From: Candidatus Thermochlorobacter aerophilus
GTDB taxonomy: Bacteria > Bacteroidota > Chlorobiia > Chlorobiales > Thermochlorobacteraceae
Reading direction: 5' to 3'
Assembly (NCBI GenBank): GCA_002794105.1
Contig: PHFL01000066.1
Span: forward strand, 1 to 35,371
Length of the DNA: 35,371 bases
Shown here: piece by piece, positions 28,603 through 35,371 of the stretch
Layout: every line of letters begins with the position of its first letter
Numbering within the stretch: the first letter of the stretch is position 1
Position numbers and translations under genes: made by a program
Notes under the pieces: generated by a model
The model's database searches: none
What the model was told of the DNA's origin: nothing
The model's input: the letters and a program-made list of their open reading frames with translations, nothing else

Positions 28603-29309
28603 ATGAAAACACGCTTGTTTATTCTCTCTGCTGTGATTGTTCTTTTCTCGAACAGCTTTGGGCTCAGAGCGAAGTGCCTGTGGAGATTGTCTCCTACAGT
28701 CTGCGTGAATCTGGGGTTGGCTCTATCATCGTGGTCGGCGAGGTTCGTAACACCCACCCCAACCCACTTTGCTTTGTGCAGATTGATATTGAGTATCTCG
28801 ACGACAAGGGCAATCCGATTGGAGTTGACCGTTTCACAGCGAAGGACGCGGGCACGATGGCAATCGACCAAGTCATGGCTTCGCGTGGAGTTATTCCGCC
28901 CGGCGAAACCTCGCCCTTTGAGCGCGTTCGTGATATGGGGAAGATTAAAGGTGCGGTGCGCTCGTGCAAAATCACGGCGAAGGGCTTACGACTCAAAGAG
29001 TCCAACGCTGCAGCGACGATTACGAATGTGGAAACTGCTCGCGAAGGCAATGGTTTCCGCATTAGAGGGATATTTAATGCCACAGGCAAAGCGCCGTGCA
29101 AAAATCCAGTTGCAATTGCCGCAGGCTATGACAAAAACGGCAAAATTCAAGCGATTACCACCTTTTCTCTCACCAACGATGGGACTTTTCGGGGCACGCC
29201 ACTGCGGCAGGTCGACGCTGGAAAAAGCCAAGGCTTTAACATTTTGCTTCGAAATGAGACAGGCACCATTGAAAGTGTCAAGGTCTTTCCGTCGTTTGAG
29301 TGCGATTAG
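28603..29309 (+). CDS. Secreted FxLYD-domain-like protein, frameshifted after the signal peptide
   Basis: The ATG at 28603 encodes a good signal peptide (MKTRLFILSAVIVLF...), but in this frame the sequence then turns to nonsense. The mature domain is in another frame from about 28662 (AQSEVPVEIVSYSLRESGVG ...). A single missing or extra base in TTTGGGCT (28657-28664) would join them into one protein of about 235 residues. The mature part has an FxLYD-like beta domain (GEVRNTHPNPLCFVQIDIEY, then PPGETSPFERV) and a second similar half (IRGIFNATGKAPCKNP, GKSQGFNILLRN). FxLYD domains are common in secreted bacterial proteins of unknown function. The upstream extension of the second frame to 28440 lacks a signal peptide and is unlikely to be translated. 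A strong terminator follows. Confidence 0.7.
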
Positions 29310-29362
29310 TTTGCAGAGTTGTTTTGCACTTGTTTGCTCGTCACTTGCTACCCTGCACCGAG

Positions 29363-29401
29363 CCGCTTGCATCTTCTGTGATGCAGGCGGTTTCATTTTT
29401 T
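29363..29401 (+). terminator. Intrinsic terminator after the FxLYD-type gene
   Basis: An 11-base-pair stem (CCGCTTGCATC / GATGCAGGCGG, one T-G pair) with a 6-nt loop is followed by TTTCATTTTTT. It is the strongest terminator in the window and lies about 54 bp after the stop at 29309. Confidence 0.85.
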
Positions 29402-29501
29402 AGCTGATGTTAGGTTGTGTTGACAATTAGAACTGGGTGATGCACGTTTTGAAAAAGATACGAATTGAACCGATGATACTCTGGTGTCTTGCAGGTGCAC
29501 C

Positions 29502-29872
29502 GTCATGCTGAACGGAGCGCCAGCGCAGTGAAGCATCCATGCACTGGATTCCTCGCTACCCCTCGGAATGACAAGGAAAAGGTGCTCGGAATGACAAGGA
29601 AAAGGTGCTCGGAATGACAGAAAAAAGCGTGCGGCATGTTCATGCTGTCATGCTGAACGCAGTGAAGCATCCATGCACTGGATTCCTCACTACCGCTCGG
29701 AATGACAAGGAAAGGGTGCTCGGAATGACAAGGAAAAGGTGCTCGGAATGACAGAAAAAAGCGTGCGGCATGTTCTACGCTGTCATGCTGAACGCAGTGA
29801 AGCATCCATGCACTGGATTCCTCACTACCCCTCGGAATGACAAGGAAAGGGTGCTCGGAATGACAAAAGACA
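29502..29872 (+). repeat. Dispersed intergenic repeat, cluster C (three-copy higher-order tandem)
   Basis: The 586-bp gap between the FxLYD-type gene and the phosphohexomutase contains no gene. Full units start at 29502, 29647 and 29782. Each carries the roughly 60-bp element (GTCATGCTGAACG ... CTCGGAATGACA) followed by one or two 23-bp tails (AAGGAAAAGGTGCTCGGAATGAC) and, in the first two, a shared GAAAAAAGCGTGCGGCATGTTC spacer given here as positions about 29618-29639 and 29753-29774. Spacing is 145 and 135 bp; the first unit has a 10-bp insertion. Orientation is the same as in clusters A and B. Confidence 0.8.
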
Positions 29873-29895
29873 AGTGCGGAACAGTGCCGCAAAAC

Positions 29896-31311
29896 CTACA
29901 CATTCAATGGGTCTTGCAATGCTTTGTGGCAAACTTCTGCTATGGCTTCAGCTTCTGATTTGGTTCGGGCTTCTGCATAGAGTCGCACGAGTGGTTCTGT
30001 ATTGGATTGGCGCAGATGTATCCACGCCTGCTCCAGCTCTAATTTGAGCCCATCTTCAGTGATGACCTTCGCCGTGGGATAGACACGAAGTAATTTTGTT
30101 AGGGCGTCGTTTAAGTCAAAGCTGTCTTTGTAGGTCAACTTTTGCTTGACCATGTAGTATTGCGGGAAGGTGCGCTTAAAGTCTGACAATTTCTTTTGGG
30201 GATTACTTGCTTGGTAGTCAGCAAACGCTTGCAAGAAGAGGGCAATAGCAACCAGTGCATCTCGTCCATAATGCACGTCGGGCAGAATCACGCCACCGTT
30301 ACCTTCGCCGCCGATGCTGGCTTGCACACGTTTCATGAGCTCAATGACATTGGCTTCGCCGACCTTTGCGCTGTAACAGGGCACACCATGGCGCGCCGCT
30401 ACTTCACGCAGCGCTAAACTGCTTGAGAGATTATTGACGACTGCACCTTTCTTATGCTTCAAGTAAAAATCGGCGCATGCCACCAGCGTGTATTCTTCGC
30501 CGAAAAGCGAGCCATCTTCACAGATGAAGCAGACTCTATCGACATCGGGGTCGACCACGATGCCCATATCAGCGCCGTGATAGGCTGTTAGCCCTTGCGT
30601 CTCGACTAAATTTTCCTCAATCGGTTCGGGCGGTCGTGGGAAAAGTCCGTTTCCTGCGCAGGCAATTTTGATGACCTCAGCGGCGCCTAAGCGTTCGCAC
30701 AGTTTTGGAATAATCTCTGAGCCAGCGCCGTTGACGGCATCTACCAAGATTTTATAGCGTCTGGCGGCAATTTTGGCAGGTTCAATCACGGGCAGTGCCA
30801 GTACTTTTTGGATATGCACATCGGCATAAGTGGTATTTGGCACGGCCACGCCAAACTTGTTCCATGGCGCGCAGACGAACTTGCGACTTGCGGCAATTTT
30901 TTTGACTTCTTCGCCTTGTGCAGCGGTTAGAAATTCGCCCAGATGATTGAGCAACTTGAGCGCGTTCCACTCCAGCGGGTTATGCGATGCTGAGACGATA
31001 ATGCCGCCATCGGCTTGCTCTTCCAAGACGGCAACTTCTACGGTTGGCGTGGTTGCCACATCCAGATTGACCACCATGCAGCCCGACTGCACCAGTATCG
31101 ATTGAATAAAATCCAAGATAGGGCGACCTGTCGGACGCGTGTCGCGCCCGACAACGACTTTTGGCACACCGATTTTTAAGTCAATGATACCGTTGCTTTT
31201 TTGCTCATAGAGCCATGTTGCGAAGGCTTGCGTGTAGGTCAGAAGGACATCTGGCGTAAGGCTTTCACCCACGATGCCACGAATGCCCGAGACACTCACC
31301 ATTAAGCTCAT
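29896..31311 (-). CDS. glmM: Phosphoglucosamine mutase / phosphohexomutase
   Basis: This alpha-D-phosphohexomutase moves phosphate between C6 and C1 of a hexose; GlmM makes glucosamine-1-phosphate for UDP-GlcNAc, the source of peptidoglycan and lipid A. The 471-residue protein has the N-terminal SGIRGIVGESLTP, VVGRDTRPTGRP, the active-site serine loop SASHNP (S109), the Mg loop DPDVDR, the sugar-binding GGEGNGGVI, and the phosphate-binding RQSNTEPLVRLYAEA near the C-terminus. Domains and length are complete. Phosphomannomutase/phosphoglucomutase activity cannot be excluded. M4 (31302) is an alternative start. Confidence 0.85.
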   Translation of the reverse strand: MSLMVSVSGIRGIVGESLTPDVLLTYTQAFATWLYEQKSNGIIDLKIGVPKVVVGRDTRPTGRPILDFIQSILVQSGCMVVNLDVATTPTVEVAVLEEQADGGIIVSASHNPLEWNALKLLNHLGEFLTAAQGEEVKKIAASRKFVCAPWNKFGVAVPNTTYADVHIQKVLALPVIEPAKIAARRYKILVDAVNGAGSEIIPKLCERLGAAEVIKIACAGNGLFPRPPEPIEENLVETQGLTAYHGADMGIVVDPDVDRVCFICEDGSLFGEEYTLVACADFYLKHKKGAVVNNLSSSLALREVAARHGVPCYSAKVGEANVIELMKRVQASIGGEGNGGVILPDVHYGRDALVAIALFLQAFADYQASNPQKKLSDFKRTFPQYYMVKQKLTYKDSFDLNDALTKLLRVYPTAKVITEDGLKLELEQAWIHLRQSNTEPLVRLYAEARTKSEAEAIAEVCHKALQDPLNV

Positions 31312-31338
31312 TTTGCCGTGCGCATTGGTTTCACAAAC

Positions 31339-31368
31339 AAAAAAGGCAAGCTCTGTATGCTTGCCTTT
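31339..31368 (-). terminator. Intrinsic terminator after the OmpA-like gene
   Basis: A ten-base stem (AAAGGCAAGC / GCTTGCCTTT) with a 7-nt loop is followed on the minus strand by six T bases. It lies 20 bp past the OmpA-like stop and separates that gene from glmM. The stem is also flanked by pyrimidines on the plus strand, but no plus-strand gene ends here. Confidence 0.85.
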
Positions 31369-31388
31369 CCTAAGATGTTTTAAGTGAA

Positions 31389-32453
31389 TTATTTATCGCG
31401 TTGTTTTCTGATTTCACGAGCTTTCTTGACGTCTTGGAATGTGCCGATTGCACGCAGTTCAATGCGGCGGTTTTGTGCACGACCTTCTTCAGTGCTGTTA
31501 TCTGCTACAGGTTCAGATTCACCGGCGCCCCTGACTGACAGGCGTCGTGCGCTGATGCCTTGCTTGATGAGATACTTACGCACAGCATCGGCGCGTCGCA
31601 GCGATAGGACTTGGTTTGCTTTTTTGCGACGCTCCTCGAACTGCTTCACACGCTTCTCGTATGCTGCATCAGTTTCTTTCTTACCTCTTGGCGCCAGCTT
31701 GCCACCTCCTGTGTTATCAGTATGACCAGAGATTTCAACAAGTAGGTTTGATTTCTGCTTGAGTAATTCTACAACTTCTTTGAGTTTTACTTCTTCGGCA
31801 CGTGGAATCACAGCACTTCCTGTGGGGAAGTTGATGGAAATAGCAATTTTGTCACCTACGGTAAAGTCTGTAACATTAATCGAGGCATTGGCACTTGCTC
31901 TGCCACCTTTGCCAAAGGCAGTAAGTGTATAATTTAGTGTGCCTTTGGTCTTTCCTACCACTTCGTAGGTGCTTTTTGGTGGAAAGAGTCCAATAAGGGT
32001 ATTGCCTTCTCGGAGTTCTACATAATCTGCATTCTTGGCATCCCAAGAGAGCGTGGATTTTTCGTCAGCTTTGATGCTTGTCGGGTTAGCGGAAAATGCG
32101 ACAACAGGCGCTGGCGGCGGAGGTACAACCGTCACACTAATCGGCATTTCTGTCACCATACCTTCCTTGACCGCCCTAATTCTATACGTGACGCTGGAGC
32201 TGGGCTGTAAGGTCTTAGAACCTTGTGCTTCTACGATTCCAATCTCACTAATTTCTACTGTGTCTGCATCTTCTACTGCCCATGATAGCGTGGTTGTCTT
32301 GCCCTCCTCAATAATGTTATGTTTCGCCTCGAATAGCTTAATGACCGGCCTCGGCGGTGGAACTGGGGCTGAACTGCATGCGGCGCATCCTGCAACGATA
32401 ACGCTTAGTGCTGCATAGCAGAAAATGAGCAGAAAGGGTCTCCTGTAACTCAT
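31389..32453 (-). CDS. OmpA-family outer membrane lipoprotein with two Ig-like domains
   Basis: This 354-residue protein has a signal segment ending in the lipobox V-A-G-C (lipidated C23). Two Ig-like/PKD-type domains follow (about 35-110 and 115-195; GKTTTLSWAV and EKSTLSWDAK are matching strands). The OmpA C-terminal domain covers about 203-335: FPTGSAVIP, the peptidoglycan-contact SGHTDNTGG with D246, and LSLRRADAVRKYL with R287. It should sit in the outer membrane and hold the peptidoglycan, as Pal does. A 29-residue, highly charged insertion (251-279) splits the OmpA loop after HTDNTGG. A perfect promoter match lies upstream and a terminator downstream, so it is a single-gene transcript. 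Confidence 0.9.
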   Translation of the reverse strand: MSYRRPFLLIFCYAALSVIVAGCAACSSAPVPPPRPVIKLFEAKHNIIEEGKTTTLSWAVEDADTVEISEIGIVEAQGSKTLQPSSSVTYRIRAVKEGMVTEMPISVTVVPPPPAPVVAFSANPTSIKADEKSTLSWDAKNADYVELREGNTLIGLFPPKSTYEVVGKTKGTLNYTLTAFGKGGRASANASINVTDFTVGDKIAISINFPTGSAVIPRAEEVKLKEVVELLKQKSNLLVEISGHTDNTGGGKLAPRGKKETDAAYEKRVKQFEERRKKANQVLSLRRADAVRKYLIKQGISARRLSVRGAGESEPVADNSTEEGRAQNRRIELRAIGTFQDVKKAREIRKQRDK

Positions 32454-32554
32454 GTTGGTTTTATTTTTGGATTGACAGAGATGTGTGAAAACTGATGTTT
32501 GGTTTTAGTTACTCCAAAAATTCTACATGACTGCATTTCATTGAACACCGTGCG

Positions 32555-32586
32555 CAAATATAGACGATTTTGTTTGACTATTCAAA
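32555..32586 (-). promoter_or_regulatory. Promoter of the OmpA-like gene (TTTG-N20-TATATTTG)
   Basis: On the minus strand TTTG (32586-32583), a 20-bp spacer and TATATTTG (32562-32555) match both boxes of the Bacteroidota housekeeping promoter without a mismatch. The leader to the start codon would be about 95 nt. This is the clearest promoter in the window. Confidence 0.65.
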
Positions 32587-32625
32587 ACCTCTTCTGCCTA
32601 AGTTTTGTTGGCATAATGAGTTAAC

Positions 32626-34087
32626 TTAAGGTCTTTTTCGCCATATTGACGCCACGTTCAGACCTGAGGCTCGAAACAGTAGCACTGTTCCGATAAGAAG
32701 TATTACCACATTGCCTGACCACATTGCTACAGCTGGCGAGATAAGTCGCCTATCGGCTAACTTTTCTCCGCCAATTAGGAATACCCAGTACAGCAAGAAA
32801 AAGATTAGTGACAGACCTGCCCCTACACCAAATCCGCCGCGCTTTGTCAGCACGCCCAACGGCACTCCCACTAGCACGAAGAAAAAGCAGGCAAATGGTA
32901 AAGCATATTTTTTATGCACCTCTACCATGTAGGTGCTTATTGCATTTTGGTGATTGTCCATTGTGTAGAGCGTACTTGATGTAATTGTCATGTTGTTTCG
33001 TAGCATGGAGATGGCATAGTCTATGGTGCTTGCACGACGCCCCTGCTCTATGCGACGGATATATCCGACGGAATCCAAGTGCATTGCAGGAACTGGGTTT
33101 TGCGCCAGCTTTTCCAGCAGTAAATCGGTCTCGGGACTAAACACCTCCGCTGTTCGGACTTGGCGGCTTTGGTATAGGCTATCGCTTGGTATCATGGATT
33201 TTGGAAGTATTAGCTCATGCAAGTGCCCCAAGAGACTTTTCTGAAAATTTTCTTCTACAATTACCATCTGCGCCGTAATGCTATCACACAGCACTAACAT
33301 ATCATCGGCAGACATTTCACGGTCGCCACGCGAGACAGTGCCCTCATCGGTGCGCTCAAAACTATAGCCGCTTGCATCAAACACAACACGATGTGCATAA
33401 AACCTTACTCGGCGGTAACTGCTGTATGTATCACGATCAATATCATGCATTTCGCCATGATAGAGTATCATCACTAGATGAGCGCCATCGCTGCTAAACT
33501 CCATCTCTGCCGAGTCAGCTGTAATGACTGCTGTAGTTGTCGGCTGTGAGTAATCGTAAATCGTTACACCATAGAGCATGGATGTTGTATCCACTGTTCT
33601 TCTAGCAAGGATAGAGTAGCCGTAAATCATGTCTGAGAACATATTATCCTTGAGTGCAAAAGTTGGTTTTTGGCGCGAAATATCCATCATTAACACCTTG
33701 GCTCGATGATTGGCTTCTGGCAACACCACATTTCCAAAGCGCTCTGCCAGATAGGTTAGCACTAACCCTGCTCCCATCACAGGCATGAGCACACGCCAGA
33801 GCGAGATACCGCCTGCACGAATTGCGGTCATTTCCAGCGTGCTACTAAGGTTGCCAAATGTCATCAGTGTCGCCACCAGCGACGCCATTGGTGCTGCCAG
33901 CACCACCATCCATGCCATTTGCAGAACAACGAGCTCGACAATTGTCTCTATCGCAAGCCCTTTGCCTACCAACTTGTCGAGATTGCGCGTCAGAAATTGT
34001 ACCGTGAAGATGAAAATGACCGTAGAGAACGCGAAGAGAAACGGCGCGAATATGTTGCTTAAGGATGTATTTTGTGAGAATCTTCAT
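32626..34087 (-). CDS. LptF/LptG-family permease, frameshifted near the N-terminus
   Basis: This family (YjgP/YjgQ) is the membrane half of the LptB2FG transporter that pulls LPS out of the inner membrane. The main frame (33972 down to 32626, 448 residues) has the N-terminal helices (LASLVATLMTFGNLSS-like loop), a periplasmic jelly-roll of about 250 residues, and the C-terminal helices (FACFFFVLVGVPLGV, FFLLYWVFLIGGEKL, VVILLIGTVLLF). The natural start MKILTKYILKQHI at 34087 is in another frame. Helix 1 (APFLFAFSTVIFIFTVQFL) is in the main frame, directly upstream of the TTG at 33972, so an indel at about 34044-34050 (CGCGCC run) separates start and body. LptF versus LptG cannot be decided. 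Confidence 0.8.
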
Positions 34088-35371
34088 CGTTTTGATTCGA
34101 GTCTGATTCGTATGGCTTACAGCGTGAGCTTGCAGTTCTTCGGCATCTGCAAAAGCGGCTATGCTTTTTCCAGTCTCCATTAGGCGTGCTTTGGAGTATT
34201 GGATGATAGAAGTTCGCTTAAGAAAGTCCCGTGTTGAGAGTGCTGAAAAGAAGCGTGCTGTGCCACCGGTTGGCAATGTGTGATTGGGTCCAGCAAAGTA
34301 GTCCCCTACAGGTTCGCTTGAGTATTCGCCCAAGAAAATGGCGCCTGCATGTTTCAGTTTCGGCATCAACTCCCACGGGCTTGCAGTGTGCACTTCTAAG
34401 TGCTCTGGCGCCAGCAGGTTTGCCACATCGCAAGCCTCATCTACATCTTTGACCAGAATAATTGCCGAGTGCTGTTTGACTGCCGCTTCAATGATAGCTC
34501 TACGCTTCATTTTGGCTATAGATGCGCTAGCTTCTTTCTGGACAAGTTCTGCTAAGCGTTGCGAGGGCGTAATCAGCACAGCTGAGGCATCTTCGTCATG
34601 TTCAGCTTGTGAAAATAAGTCCATGGTCACAAAGCGTGGATTTGCCGTCTCATCAGCAATTATGACAATCTCCGACGGTCCAGCTATGGCATCAATGGAG
34701 ACCTCACCGAAGACCAAGCGCTTTGCCATTGCCACATACTTATTGCCCGGTCCTGTGATTTTATCCACTTTTGGAATGCTCTCTGTGCCAAAGGCAAACG
34801 CCGCAATTGCTTGCACCCCCCCGAGTTTGAAGACATCTTTTACCCCTACCACACTTGCCGCTGCTGCTATGTACGGATGCACGGCTTGCGCCTGACCTAC
34901 TGGCGAGGTCAGGAAAATTTCACTGACGCCTGCCACCTTAGCAGGAATTACATTCATCAATACCGACGAGGGATAGACCGCCTTACCACCAGGTACATAG
35001 CAAAGCGCCCGCTCAATCGGCGTTACTTTCTGACCGATAATGACGCCATCGCCATCATCGTAGAAAAAGCTTTTTTCCAACTCATGTTCATGAAAGTGCG
35101 AGATGTTTTCAGCGGCTTTCTCCAGAATTTGCATCAACGACTTCGGCACTTTCTTTAGCGCCTGATTGAGCTCTTTCGGAGTTGCCCGAAATGTTTTGAG
35201 CACAATCCCGTCAAATTCCTTAGTGTAGTAACGCACTGCCACATCGCCCTCTTTTCTGACACGGTCTAAAATTTCTTTCACACGCCGTTCAGTTTCTTCG
35301 TCAAAGACAGCGCGCCGCGATAAGAATGTGTGCAGCGATTGCGGAGAATTGTAATGAATCAAACTAAACAC
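34088..35371 (-). CDS. hisD: Histidinol dehydrogenase, no stop codon before lptG
   Basis: HisD oxidises histidinol to histidine in two NAD steps, with zinc. The visible 428 residues are close to full length: VPGGKAVYPSSVLMN at about 126-140, LGGVQAIAAFAFGTE, GPGNKYV, the signature IAGPSEIVIIAD, zinc ligands Q255 and H258 in SQAEHDED, and the catalytic E323-H324 in APEHLE. The frame begins at a GTG at the very edge of the window, so a few residues may lie outside. It has no stop at the expected end (after ...QTRIK): the frame passes straight into the lptG start. Removing one A from the AAAA run at about 34089-34092 would create a TGA overlapping the lptG ATG (an ATGA overlap), a common arrangement. 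Confidence 0.88.

Noticed and set aside
28657..28664. Programmed -1 frameshift at TTTGGGCT
   Set aside because: The bases do not form a slippery X-XXY-YYZ heptamer in the signal-peptide frame, so an indel is more likely.
28480..29403. Long alternative frame through the FxLYD-type gene
   Set aside because: Only its signal-peptide part (28603 to about 28660) looks real; beyond that it is arginine-rich, without domain similarity, and runs past the terminator.
29502..29872. CRISPR array
   Set aside because: Repeat units are long and uneven, the spacers are themselves repeated, and no cas gene is near.
29503..29892. Minus-strand open frame of about 129 residues made of repeated words
   Set aside because: It is a read-through of the cluster C tandem repeat.

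Overview
The window reads as one chromosomal stretch from a Bacteroidota/Chlorobiota-type Gram-negative bacterium, most like the Chlorobi-Ignavibacteria side (inference). The pointers are a fused LpxC-FabZ lipid A gene, a type IX secretion (Por) sorting domain on a large secreted protein, an OmpA-like lipoprotein, an LptF/G permease, promoters of the TTTG-N20-TAnnTTTG kind, and intergenic copies of a dispersed repeat that is common in such genomes. No rRNA, tRNA, CRISPR array, insertion sequence or phage gene was seen.

Layout. 1-6.4 kb: partial CoA-binding protein, LipM/LplA-type lipoyl enzyme, GH3 glycosidase lipoprotein, acpS and a purine nucleoside phosphorylase, a pirin-MarR pair and a secreted YceI protein. 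6.4-14.2 kb: a GT2 glycosyltransferase on the minus strand, then a plus-strand run of obg, an HPr gene overlapping it, three GT4-like glycosyltransferases (two of them tandem paralogues), a DegT aminotransferase and an ArsC-like low-molecular-weight phosphatase; the last five look like a surface-glycan operon. 14.2-20.4 kb: protoporphyrinogen oxidase with a methyltransferase (minus strand), then lpxC-fabZ, dus and a membrane GT2 (plus strand). 20.4-25 kb: a bifunctional Rel/Spo enzyme and mnmE, each bordered by repeat clusters. 25-29.4 kb: a repeat-rich type IX-secreted protein split in two, and a secreted FxLYD-type protein with a frameshift after its signal peptide. 29.4-35.4 kb: a third repeat cluster, a phosphohexomutase, an OmpA lipoprotein, an LptG-like permease with a frameshift near its N-terminus, and hisD running off the window.

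Most of the gene content is ordinary housekeeping plus cell-envelope work (lipid A, LPS export, surface glycans, outer-membrane anchoring). The parts worth a second look are: three broken or frame-shifted reading frames at 27.7, 28.66 and 34.05 kb, which may be real decay or assembly error; near-identical 324-bp coding repeats at the first break; three clusters of a dispersed repeat, one arranged as a higher-order tandem; paired palindromes next to the pirin-marR and yceI genes; and an ArsC-like phosphatase that has lost one of its three redox cysteines. I did not find a convincing undescribed multi-gene system.
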